Source: Acidobacteriaceae bacterium (GTDB lineage: Bacteria; Acidobacteriota; Terriglobia; Terriglobales; Acidobacteriaceae). Taken from it: 33,634 nucleotides of DNA. Shown here one piece after another: positions 24,888 to 32,288 of this stretch (within the stretch, counting starts at the first letter, position 1; each line of letters starts with the position of its first letter). The position numbers were made by a program, and so were the translations under genes. Location of the stretch: contig JASHQE010000003.1 of NCBI GenBank assembly GCA_030037705.1, positions 1 through 33,634 of the forward strand, given 5' to 3'. Below the pieces are notes generated by a model that was given only the letters and a program-made list of their open reading frames with translations, did no database searches and was not told where the DNA came from.

Positions 24888-25268
24888 GCACTGTCATCCT
24901 GAGCGAGTCGCCCGTGGCGACGAGTCGAAGGATCTGCGGTTGCTTCTAACCATCCATTCAACCCACGCCGCCTTTACAAAGACAACCGCAGATGTTTCGA
25001 CTCCGTCCGCCGCGGCGGACTCCGCTCAACATGACAGTGCTTGAATGAGTGGTCTGGCTTTGCGCGCCGTTGCTGGGTGCCCCAGAGCCTGCCCTGAGCG
25101 GAGTCGAAGGGGATCTGCGGTTGTTCTTGGCGAAGCTCAAGGCTGGAAACGACGATGCTTTGACATCTTGATGAGCGTATTGCCCGTGGAGCTGCGAGAC
25201 GAACCGCAGATGTTTCGACTCTCCGCCGCGGCGGACCGCGGCGGACTTCGCTCAATATGACAGTGCTT
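24888..25268. repeat. Four copies of the TCATCCTGAGCG / GATCTGCGGTTG repeat in alternating orientation
   Basis: Copies lie at 24888-24942 (+), 24983-25042 (-), 25090-25123 (+, shortened) and 25202-25268 (-). Each has an AGCACTGTCAT..GAGCG half and a GTCGAA..ATCTGCGGTTG half. Between the halves the first, second and fourth carry different self-complementary inserts: GTCGCC-CGT-GGCGAC, TCCGCCGCGGCGGAC, and the latter followed by a partial duplication. A fifth copy is at 29081. The 24852-25393 region has no credible gene; the repeats fill most of it. Confidence 0.7.
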
Positions 25269-25393
25269 GACTTACTTTTCAGCAACTTAGAGTTGGTCTA
25301 TATGTCGATACGGCCTAGCCATCCCAGGCACACCCGGTTTTAGCAAAGAATCCATAGACGAGTGGTAGGATACAAAACCTGAAGGCTTACTGA

Positions 25394-26905
25394 ATGGGCA
25401 CGCGTGAAGGGATGCGCACAGAGTTGGCGACCGTCCTCCGGCGATGGGGATTGCAGATTCTGCTGCTTGCCTTATTCGGCGGGAATGCGCGTATACCCGT
25501 CCTCGCCCAAAAACCTGCGCCACAACCGCACGAAAGCGGGAGAAAGATCTTTGTCGATTCCTTTCAAGGCAAGCTTGGCGCCGGGCAGCTTCGCGAAAAA
25601 GTCCTCACCCGCCTGCGCGCCAGCGGCGATGTGCAGGTGGTAAGCCAGGCATCCGAAGCCGATCTTATGGTGCACGGCAGTGGGGAGACGTGGCTGAAGG
25701 GCTACATTTCAACCAACCCACATAATGCGGCTGGCGCGCGTGAGGCGGTCTACGGCGGCTATCTCTCGCTCGAAGTAGAGAACAAGAGCGGCGAAGTGCT
25801 CTGGTCCTACCTCGTCACGCCGAGCCGAATGCACTGGAGCGGCGTGGACGAGGACATGGCCGACCACATCGTGAGGCTGATGCTGCCTGCCCTGAAACAC
25901 GCAAGTGCGACTGTGGCCCAGCCGGCGTCCGCTCCGCGAGAGCAGATTGTGCTCGCCGGCGCCGGGTCCACATTTTCCGCTCCGCTTTATCAGGCATGGA
26001 TTGACTCATTCGCAGAGCAACGCCCGGAGGTTCATGCGACGTACCGGGCCGTCGGCTCGGAGGATGGAATCCGGCTTCTCGAGGAAGGTAAGATCGATTT
26101 CGCGGCCTCGGATGCGCCGCTGTCTGACGAACAGGTGGCAAGTTTCCCGTTCAAGATCCAGCAATACACGACGGTCCTTGGTGGAATCGTACCTGCATAC
26201 AACCTGCCCGGCGCGGGCCGCGACCTTCAGTTCACGCCGGAGATTCTGGCTGAAATCTATTTGGGGAAGATTACCAAGTGGAATGATCCGAAGCTGCGTG
26301 CGATCAATCACAGAGCCAACCTGCCGGATCAGCCGATCATGGTTCTGCACCGCTCGGACGGCAGCGGGACGAGTTTTGCGTGGACGGAGTTCCTGAGCAA
26401 AGCCAGCCCGGAATGGAAGGCCAGCGCGGGCAGCGGAATGCGCGTGACATGGCCAACCGGCGAGGGCGTGGCGGGCAACGAGGGGGTCGCAGCCAAAATT
26501 GCCGGGACGCCGGGAGCATTCGGTTATGTGGAGCTCACATATGCTATCCGGCACGAACTCAGCTTTGGGCTGGTGAGGAATGCGGCGGGAAGATTCGTCC
26601 AGGCGAATCTTGCAACCTTGAGCGATGCGGCGATGGCGGCCTCGGCGCACGGCGATTTGCGCGCTGCGCCTGTCGATGCATCGAGCAGCGATGCGTACCC
26701 GATCACGACCTTTACCTGGATCCTGATACCGACTGCTACCGAAGGCTCGCCGAAGAACGTCACGCTCGCCGATCTGTTGCGATGGATGCTGACCGAGGGC
26801 CAAAAAGAATGTGGGGGACTCGGTTATGTGCCGCTGCCGAAGAATGTGGCGGAGAAAGAGCTCGCGCAGGCGGGCGCGACTGCCGGCGATCCAATACACC
26901 GCTGA
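25394..26905 (+). CDS. PstS-like phosphate-binding protein with extra N-terminal domain
   Basis: A 503-residue exported protein. After a signal-anchor region (about 15-38) there is a domain at about 49-170 with KIFVDSFQGK, VQVVSQASEADLMVHGSGETW and LSLEVENKSGEVLWSYLV. This resembles TolB-N/CsgG-type lipoprotein domains, a tentative assignment. From about 184 onward the protein is PstS/PBP-like: VLAGAGSTFSAPLYQAWIDSF, IDFAASDAPLSDEQV, YLGKITKWNDPKL and HRSDGSGTSFAWTEFLSK, the expected phosphate-site residues. There is no pstC, pstA, pstB or phoU nearby, so it may sense or scavenge phosphate instead of feeding a local transporter. ATG 25394 is provisional; ATG 25412 is an alternative. Confidence 0.85.
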   Translation: MGTREGMRTELATVLRRWGLQILLLALFGGNARIPVLAQKPAPQPHESGRKIFVDSFQGKLGAGQLREKVLTRLRASGDVQVVSQASEADLMVHGSGETWLKGYISTNPHNAAGAREAVYGGYLSLEVENKSGEVLWSYLVTPSRMHWSGVDEDMADHIVRLMLPALKHASATVAQPASAPREQIVLAGAGSTFSAPLYQAWIDSFAEQRPEVHATYRAVGSEDGIRLLEEGKIDFAASDAPLSDEQVASFPFKIQQYTTVLGGIVPAYNLPGAGRDLQFTPEILAEIYLGKITKWNDPKLRAINHRANLPDQPIMVLHRSDGSGTSFAWTEFLSKASPEWKASAGSGMRVTWPTGEGVAGNEGVAAKIAGTPGAFGYVELTYAIRHELSFGLVRNAAGRFVQANLATLSDAAMAASAHGDLRAAPVDASSSDAYPITTFTWILIPTATEGSPKNVTLADLLRWMLTEGQKECGGLGYVPLPKNVAEKELAQAGATAGDPIHR

Positions 26906-26923
26906 GTTGCTGTAACCCGCTCT

Positions 26924-26979
26924 GCCGGGATTCCCGGCTGATTGATCGGCTCAGAGCATCCTGACCCTCCTGAGAGGGT
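26924..26979. terminator. Two hairpins between convergent genes
   Basis: GCCGGG-ATT-CCCGGC (26924-26938) and ACCCTC-CTGA-GAGGGT (26964-26979) are perfect 6-bp stems in the 89 bases between the PstS-like gene and the FtsB-like gene, which converge. Neither has a following T-run, so they are terminator-like at best. Confidence 0.4.
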
Positions 26980-26994
26980 GCAGCCGGTTGTGTC

Positions 26995-27369
26995 CTACTT
27001 TGGCGGCGTGTCGGGCAGGGTGTAGATGACTTCGCCGGGCTTGGCGTAGTGGAGCTTTTCGCGGGCCTCGTGTTCGATGGCGTCAGGATCGGATTTGAGC
27101 CGGTCGATCTGCTGCCGCATCTGCGCGTTCTCCTGATCGAGATCCTGAATCTCCTTCTGCAGGGCGCGGTCTTCTGTGTGTTCGTGCTGCCACACCGAGA
27201 GTCCATGCTTGCCATAGATCACGTGCCAGGTGACTGGCAGGGCGAGAAGAACAGCAACGGCCGTTCCCGCTGGACGCCAGAAGCGTTGTGCCCAGGCGAT
27301 GACGCGCTCGCGCATTGCGGGCGCGGGCTCCGCGTTTTTGTTCTCAGGTTGGATTTCCAGGTGCGGCAT
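26995..27369 (-). CDS. FtsB/DivIC-like septum formation initiator
   Basis: A 124-residue bitopic membrane protein of the cell-division FtsB/DivIC family, which links FtsL and FtsQ at the division site. The cytoplasmic N-terminus (1-31) is followed by one membrane segment (about 32-51, PAGTAVAVLLALPVTWHVIYG). A coiled coil (about 66-95, LQKEIQDLDQENAQMRQQID) comes next, then the family's C-terminal pattern IEHEAREKLHYAKPGEVIY. GAGGAAG precedes the ATG. It lies 100 bases after the phosphohexomutase on the same strand and may be cotranscribed. Confidence 0.9.
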   Translation of the reverse strand: MPHLEIQPENKNAEPAPAMRERVIAWAQRFWRPAGTAVAVLLALPVTWHVIYGKHGLSVWQHEHTEDRALQKEIQDLDQENAQMRQQIDRLKSDPDAIEHEAREKLHYAKPGEVIYTLPDTPPK

Positions 27370-27469
27370 GAATCTTGATCTTCCTCTTCTAACACTCCGT
27401 GGTTTCCCGTCGAATACCGTGGCCTTTTTACAACCGGATCAGGGCAATCGGATTGAGACGACACACTGC

Positions 27470-28873
27470 TCACGCGGACAACACAAACTTTTCGGCGGCC
27501 GAACGGAGCGCTTCCATGTCCCGCTCGCTGCGCGCTTCGGTATAGGCCCGAACGACCGGCTCAGTTCCGGAAAGCCGGTAGCAGACCCAGGAACCGTCTT
27601 CGAGGATCAGCTTGAGCCCATCGGTTCTCACAACCTGCACAACCTTGCGCCCGCTCAACTCGGTCGGATCGGCCTTCAATTTTTCAGTGAACGCGGCTTT
27701 CACCTCCGCGGTCAAGCGGAAGTTCTCGCGAACGGGATAGAAGGAACCAACCTTGCTAAACAGCTCCTTCAATTGCGCGCCGAGGCTTTTGCGGCGGGTC
27801 GCCACCATCTCCGCCATGAGCAGGCCAGCGATGATGCCATCTTTTTCCGGCACGTGGCCGCGGATGGTCAGGCCGGCCGATTCTTCGCCGCCGATGGCGA
27901 TTTTGTCTTCGTCGATCAACGCGCCGATGTATTTGAAGCCGACGGGTGTTTCGTAGAGCGGCACTTTGTGGTGCTCGGCGAGCGTGTTGATCAGGTTGGT
28001 GGTGGCCACGCTCTTGGCTACGCCATTGCGCCAGCCGCGCGTCTCGACGAGGTAATCAAAGAGAAGCGCGATCACGTAGTTGGGCTGCACGAAAGTTCCG
28101 TCGGCGTCCACGATGCCGAAGCGGTCGGCGTCACCATCGGTGGCGATGCCAAGGTTCGCGCCGATCTCCTTCATCTTTTTCTTGGCGTCGGCGAGGAGAT
28201 GGTCGTCGGGCTCGGGCGCATGGCCGCCGAAGAGGACGTCGCGGCAATCGTGGATAGTTTCGACGGTCACACCCGCTTCGCGCAGCAGATCGGACGGGTA
28301 GCCGCGGCCTGCGCCCCAGAAAGGATCGTAGACCACTTTGATGCCGGACTTGGCGATGGCCTTGAGATCGACCAGCTCGGCCAGGCGCTTCAAAAACGCC
28401 GGCTTCACATCGGCAGCCTCGGCCGGGGGCTCTGATTTGGGAATGACGGCATGGCTCGCCTGGAGCGAGGCAATCGCCGTTTCAATCTGCCCGGTGACCT
28501 CAGGCAGCGCTGGCGCTCCGTCTGGCGTGGAATACTTAATGCCGTTGTACTCAGGCGGGTTATGCGAGGCGGTGAAGTTGATGGAGCCGGAGGTTTTGAG
28601 CGTACGCACCGCGTGGGCGATGGCTGGCGTGGGCGCGGCTTCAGGGATGACAATAGGCGTAATGCCGGCGCCGGCCAGCACCTGGGCGGCTTCGGCGACA
28701 AAGGCTTCGCCCAGAAATCTGGGATCGCGGCCAATCAGGACATGGTGCGGTCTCGGCAGCGTTTTCACATAGCTGGCGATGCCCGCCACAGCCAGCCGGA
28801 TATTGGCCAGGGTAAATTCATCGGCGACGATCGCCCGCCATCCTGATGTGCCGAACTTGATTGTTGTGCTCAT
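27470..28873 (-). CDS. Phosphoglucomutase/phosphomannomutase family protein
   Basis: A 467-residue alpha-D-phosphohexomutase that moves phosphate between C1 and C6 of a hexose. The four active-site loops are present: the phosphoserine loop TASHNP with S103, the metal loop DGDADR (246-251), the sugar loop GGEES (328-332) and the phosphate loop RLSGTEP (433-439). The substrate could be glucose or mannose phosphate. I chose the ATG at 28873 because the conserved family start IKFGTSGWRA follows at once; the frame stays open to 29113, but the extra residues resemble no known extension. It probably serves glycogen, trehalose or cell-envelope sugar supply. Confidence 0.95.
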   Translation of the reverse strand: MSTTIKFGTSGWRAIVADEFTLANIRLAVAGIASYVKTLPRPHHVLIGRDPRFLGEAFVAEAAQVLAGAGITPIVIPEAAPTPAIAHAVRTLKTSGSINFTASHNPPEYNGIKYSTPDGAPALPEVTGQIETAIASLQASHAVIPKSEPPAEAADVKPAFLKRLAELVDLKAIAKSGIKVVYDPFWGAGRGYPSDLLREAGVTVETIHDCRDVLFGGHAPEPDDHLLADAKKKMKEIGANLGIATDGDADRFGIVDADGTFVQPNYVIALLFDYLVETRGWRNGVAKSVATTNLINTLAEHHKVPLYETPVGFKYIGALIDEDKIAIGGEESAGLTIRGHVPEKDGIIAGLLMAEMVATRRKSLGAQLKELFSKVGSFYPVRENFRLTAEVKAAFTEKLKADPTELSGRKVVQVVRTDGLKLILEDGSWVCYRLSGTEPVVRAYTEARSERDMEALRSAAEKFVLSA

Positions 28874-29196
28874 TTCCGTTTTTACGCGCCTCCGTTGCGG
28901 CTGCCCTGTGCAGGCGAGCCAGACTGCAAGGTCCATACTGCAACACCAGGTCCAGATCGGCAAGCCATGTACTTGGGCGAAAGGCGCACCGTGCGGAATC
29001 TCACAGATAGACGCGGAAATCCACGATACAGTTGTTCTTGAGGACCCTCTGGTATGGTGAGTCAGAAATTCGTTGAAAAGCAACCGCAGATCCTTCGACT
29101 CTGTTTGGCCCAAAAACGGCCAAACGTCGCTCAGGATGACAAGCAGTAGTTATTCTGCGAACTTCAGACTCAGGACACTAGCTCAGGAAGAACCTT
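28874..29196. other. Divergent promoter region of phosphohexomutase and cutA
   Basis: A gene-free 323-base region holding the promoters of the two divergent genes and one copy of the TCATCCTGAGCG repeat (29081-29140). No specific promoter could be placed. Confidence 0.4.
29081..29140 (-). repeat. Fifth copy of the TCATCCTGAGCG / GATCTGCGGTTG repeat
   Basis: The conserved halves CAACCGCAGATCCTTCGAC and GTCGCTCAGGATGAC flank a different hairpin insert, GTTTGGCC (29103-29110), 7-base loop, GGCCAAAC (29118-29125). Compare the four copies at 24888-25268. Confidence 0.7.
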
Positions 29197-29565
29197 ATGT
29201 CGGAAAGTCGCACTTCAGCCCGCATTGTGGTCACCACTGCGTCGAATGCCGATGAGGCGGCGCTGCTGGCGCGCGCGCTGGTGGAGGAGCGGCTGGCCGC
29301 CTGCGCGACGCTTATTCCTGGAGTCGAGTCTGTCTATCACTGGGAGGGGCAGATCGAGAGCTCAACAGAGGCACTGCTGCTGATTAAGACGGGCAGCGAT
29401 CAACTGGCGGCTCTTGAAGTCCGGCTCCGTGAGCTGCATAGCTATCAAATCCCGGAGTTTCTGGTTCTTAGCGTCGAATCCGGGAGCCATCCCTATCTCG
29501 AATGGCTGTACGCCAGCCTGCGCAAACCCCAGGTAACGGGATCCGGCACATCCCCATTGGCCTAG
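29197..29565 (+). CDS. cutA: CutA1 divalent-cation tolerance protein
   Basis: A 122-residue member of the small trimeric CutA1 family. It is linked to copper and other divalent metal tolerance in Escherichia coli, although its molecular role is unsettled. The family landmarks are VVTTASNADEA at the N-terminus, ERLAACATLIPGVESVYHWEG (about 31-51), EALLLIKT and HSYQIPEFLVL (81-91). AGGAAG precedes the ATG. It is the first of a run of plus-strand genes (a small membrane protein, bioY, a MqnD-like gene). Confidence 0.94.
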   Translation: MSESRTSARIVVTTASNADEAALLARALVEERLAACATLIPGVESVYHWEGQIESSTEALLLIKTGSDQLAALEVRLRELHSYQIPEFLVLSVESGSHPYLEWLYASLRKPQVTGSGTSPLA

Positions 29566-29626
29566 CGTAATCTCCCTATTGATTACCAATTCCAGCTACT
29601 CTGGTATTCTTGGGTGGTTGGCCGAT

Positions 29627-29767
29627 ATGCGCTGGTTAATCATTGCGCTTATGGTTTCGCTTGGGGCCATGCTGTTCGCAGCCGCAGGACTGGCTCGCCA
29701 CATCTGGCTCCATCGCGTAAAGTTCCGCCATGCGCGCTCTGCGCACGAAACGGACCTAGAAATCTAA
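29627..29767 (+). CDS. Possible 46-residue single-span membrane protein
   Basis: The ORF lies between cutA and bioY on the same strand. From ATG 29627 it encodes a membrane segment (MRWLIIALMVSLGAMLFAAA, residues 1-20) followed by a basic tail (HIWLHRVKFRHARSAHE), with an acidic end. GGTGG lies about nine bases upstream. An upstream in-frame TTG at 29579 would add 16 residues. The position inside a probable operon and the clean membrane-plus-basic-tail design argue for a real gene. No family is recognised. Confidence 0.5.
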   Translation: MRWLIIALMVSLGAMLFAAAGLARHIWLHRVKFRHARSAHETDLEI

Positions 29768-29812
29768 GTTCCTCTATTCCTTCCCATTACAATTAAATGG
29801 CGAGGCCCTTAT

Positions 29813-30457
29813 ATGCAGGAAGAATTCTCCGTCCCATTGCCATCAACCAACTTTCCCAAAGCGCCGGCCCAGACCCTGGCGTGGCTGCGCACGAGCGGTA
29901 TTGTCCTTGCCGGCAGCGCTCTGGCGGCTGCTTGCGCCCATGTGGCCGTGCCGCTGTTCTTCACTCCTGTGCCGCTGACCCTTCAACCTTTAGCGGTATT
30001 GCTCCTGGGCCTGCTGCTTACGCCGCAGATAGCTGCGGCGACATTCGTGGCGTATCTCCTGGAAGGTGCGGCGGGTTTGCCTGTCTTTGCCCCCGGGCCC
30101 GTGGCGCCAGGTCTTGCGCATCTCTTTGGTCCTACTGGTGGTTATCTGCTTGCCTACCCGATGGCTGCTGCGTTGATCTCCTTCCTGTGGCGGCGCAGTG
30201 AGCGGGGTTTTGCCGCATCCCTGATGAGCGCGGCGGCCGGCGATTTGGCGATTCTGCTGTGCGGCGGGCTTTGGCTGGCCCTCCTTACGCATGGCGCGCT
30301 CCTCCATACCGCTACGCTCGCCGTGCTTCCCTTTTTGCCGGGCGACGCGCTTAAGATCGTGACAGCCGCTGGGCTGGCCTCGGGGTTTGTCCGTCTGCGC
30401 CGCCGTTGTGCCGGACCCGGGCTTGAAGGTAGCCGGATGGCGAAGCCGCGCCCGTAA
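29813..30457 (+). CDS. bioY: Biotin transporter substrate-binding subunit BioY
   Basis: A 214-residue membrane protein of the BioY family, the S-component that binds biotin for ECF-type import and can in some bacteria work without a dedicated ATPase pair. Landmarks are FFTPVPLTLQPLAVLLLGLLL, GPTGGYLLAYP (about 105-115) and the C-terminal LPFLPGDALKIV. About six membrane segments are visible. The N-terminal 24 residues are polar. GAGG precedes the ATG. No bioM/bioN genes are adjacent. The C-terminal tail is Arg-rich (RLRRRCAG). Confidence 0.92.
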   Translation: MQEEFSVPLPSTNFPKAPAQTLAWLRTSGIVLAGSALAAACAHVAVPLFFTPVPLTLQPLAVLLLGLLLTPQIAAATFVAYLLEGAAGLPVFAPGPVAPGLAHLFGPTGGYLLAYPMAAALISFLWRRSERGFAASLMSAAAGDLAILLCGGLWLALLTHGALLHTATLAVLPFLPGDALKIVTAAGLASGFVRLRRRCAGPGLEGSRMAKPRP

Positions 30458-30486
30458 CGCGAGCGCGGCAAAACGCACTACTCCAA

Positions 30487-30530
30487 GAATCATTCTTTGG
30501 GAATCATTCTTTGGGGAACCATTCTTCGAG
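30487..30530. repeat. Short tandem repeat between bioY and the MqnD-like gene
   Basis: GAATCATTCTTTGGG occurs twice in tandem (30487-30501, 30501-30515), followed by two partial units, AACCATTCTTCG and AGCCATTCTTCC. It lies in the 5' region of the MqnD-like gene and might affect its expression; that is inference. Confidence 0.5.
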
Positions 30531-30617
30531 CCATTCTTCCTTCCTTGCACGCCCTGCACGCCGCATGTGCATCCAAGTATCATTGTTTCGTTTATCCGCT
30601 GAAAGGACATGTTGCCT

Positions 30618-31490
30618 GTGAGCACCCCGCAAACCGCAGTTCCCGTGGCTGACGGCGTGAAAGATATCTCGATCGCCCACAGCCCGGATTCCGATGACGC
30701 ATTCATGTTTTATGGGTTGGCAACCAACAAGGTCCGCGTGCCCGGCTATCGTTTTTCGCATACCCTATCGGATATCGAAACCTTGAACCGGAAGGCTCGG
30801 GAAGAAGCGTTTTATGACGTCACGGCCATCAGCTTTCATGCCTACCCGTACCTGCAGGAAAACTATGCCCTGATGGGCTGCGGCGGGAGCGTGGGCGAGG
30901 GATACGGCCCCATGATCGTCTCCAGCCGGCCGCTCGCGCCGGCGGACCTGAGCCGTATCCAGGTCGCCGTGCCCGGCACACTTACCACGGCTTACCTTGC
31001 GCTGAAGATCTTCAATCCGGAGATCAGGACTGAGACGGTTGCGTTCGATAAGATCATTCCGGCCATTCTGGCGGGAACGTATGATGCCGGCCTCATCATC
31101 CACGAAGGACAGCTCACCTATACGACGAGCGGACTCTACAAGGTAATCGACCTGGGCGTGTGGTGGCGCGAGACGACCGGCCTGGTGCTGCCGCTGGGCG
31201 GCAATGCCATCCGGCGCTCGCTGGGTGACGAGACGCACAGGATTGTCTCCAAAGCGCTGCGGGACTCGATCCGCCACGCGCTCGATCACCGCGAGCAGGC
31301 GCTTGAATATGCCATGCAGTTCGCCCGCGATCTTGACTCACGACTCGCCAGTCGCTTCGTAAGCATGTATGTGAACGAACGCACCCTCGACTACGGGCCG
31401 GACGGCCGCGAGGCGATCCGCAAGCTGCTTGACATGGGCCACGAACAGGGCATCATCCCTATTGCTCCTCAGGTCGATTTTGCCGATTGA
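30618..31490 (+). CDS. MqnD-like menaquinone-biosynthesis family protein
   Basis: A 290-residue protein of the MqnA/MqnD family, whose periplasmic-binding-protein fold serves the futalosine route to menaquinone. MqnD itself makes 1,4-dihydroxy-6-naphthoate from cyclic de-hypoxanthine futalosine. Residues 20-31 (AHSPDSDDAFMF) match the family's AHSPxxxDxFxF motif, followed by DIETLNRKA and VTAISFHAYPYL. The later GTLTTAYLALKIF, AGLIIHEGQL and WWRETTGLVLPLGGNAI are also typical. There is no signal peptide. AAAGGA at 30602-30607 fits the GTG at 30618 (10-base gap) better than the ATG at 30609 (1-base gap). No other mqn genes are in the window, so the exact step is not proven. Confidence 0.82.
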   Translation: MSTPQTAVPVADGVKDISIAHSPDSDDAFMFYGLATNKVRVPGYRFSHTLSDIETLNRKAREEAFYDVTAISFHAYPYLQENYALMGCGGSVGEGYGPMIVSSRPLAPADLSRIQVAVPGTLTTAYLALKIFNPEIRTETVAFDKIIPAILAGTYDAGLIIHEGQLTYTTSGLYKVIDLGVWWRETTGLVLPLGGNAIRRSLGDETHRIVSKALRDSIRHALDHREQALEYAMQFARDLDSRLASRFVSMYVNERTLDYGPDGREAIRKLLDMGHEQGIIPIAPQVDFAD

Positions 31491-31516
31491 GAGACGAAAA
31501 TTGGATCCTTACGGAC

Positions 31517-31534
31517 CGCGGCTGTCGCGTTTTT
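31517..31534 (+). terminator. Weak intrinsic terminator after the MqnD-like gene
   Basis: CGCG-GCTGT-CGCG (31517-31529) is followed by TTTTT (31530-31534), 27 bases after the stop codon. The stem is short but the position and T-run fit. Confidence 0.4.
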
Positions 31535-31588
31535 AGACAACCCGAGCGCTCTTTTTAAGTTTTTCTAATTTCCGCCGATGCAGCCGGT

Positions 31589-32212
31589 GTGGAGAACCAT
31601 TCTGCATTGCAGTGCGAAGCCACGGCGCTCAACGAGCAAACCGACTGGCTGACCGGCCTCTACACTCGCCAGACGTTTCTCGCGATGCTCTTTCGCGAAA
31701 CAGACCGCATGCAGCGGATGAACACCCCGATGTCTGTGGCGCTGTTTGATATCGATGACTTCACTCACTGGAACACGCGCCTGGATGCAAATGCCTGCGA
31801 TCAACTGCTCTGGCTGGTAGCAGCCCGAACCATTCGCCTGTTGCGCAGCTACGATCTGCTTGGACGCGCCGGCAAGGACAAATTTCTCATCGCGCTGCCG
31901 GGTTGCAGGATTGCAAAAGCAGTCCGGCTTGCCGAACGGCTACAGTCCGACGCTTTTTGCGTGCCTTTTCACCTGGAGAGCGAGCCGATCCGCCTCTCGG
32001 CATGTTTTGGCATTGCGTCCAGCGAGGGCCGTTCACCGGTTGTGGTTCTGCGCGAGGCAGAAGAGGCGCTGCGGCAGGCAAAGGCCAGCGGTCCTGGATC
32101 GATTCAATGTTTCGAGGAGTTCCCAGCACAGGCTGCGTTCCTCTCGTCCCATTGCGACGATGATCTGATCCCTTGCAACGAAGCCCACAGCGTTTTAGGA
32201 GATAGTCCATAG
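31589..32212 (+). CDS. Degenerate GGDEF-domain protein
   Basis: A 207-residue protein with a GGDEF fold: DWLTGLYTRQTFLAML opens the domain, followed by VALFDIDDFTHWN and a C-terminal ACFGIASSEG. The signature GGDEF has become AGKDK within GRAGKDKF, removing catalytic residues, so it is unlikely to make cyclic-di-GMP. It may bind nucleotide or act as a partner. The frame starts at a GTG without a clear ribosome site, just after an in-frame stop, and the N-terminus has no sensor domain; the gene could be a truncated remnant. About 35 residues after the domain are low in similarity to anything known. Confidence 0.75.
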   Translation: MENHSALQCEATALNEQTDWLTGLYTRQTFLAMLFRETDRMQRMNTPMSVALFDIDDFTHWNTRLDANACDQLLWLVAARTIRLLRSYDLLGRAGKDKFLIALPGCRIAKAVRLAERLQSDAFCVPFHLESEPIRLSACFGIASSEGRSPVVVLREAEEALRQAKASGPGSIQCFEEFPAQAAFLSSHCDDDLIPCNEAHSVLGDSP

Positions 32213-32288
32213 CGGTTTCCCAGTCCATAGGTGGCATTTCCGGCGCCGGTGCTGGGCTTTTCTTGGCGAAAGAGCCACTTAGGCCGGA

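Noticed and set aside
24888..25268. Possible CRISPR array
   Set aside because: The repeats alternate in orientation, vary in length and lack regular spacers; no cas genes are nearby.
27230..28435. Plus-strand ORF of 401 codons
   Set aside because: It is antisense to the phosphohexomutase and FtsB-like genes, with composition typical of shadow frames and no domain.
28874..29113. N-terminal extension of the phosphohexomutase
   Set aside because: The extra 80 residues are not part of the family fold and would run through a dispersed repeat; the family start motif follows the ATG at 28873.
30618..31490. ABC-transporter periplasmic binding protein
   Set aside because: There is no signal peptide or transporter neighbours, and AHSPDSDDAFMF fits the MqnA/MqnD family better.
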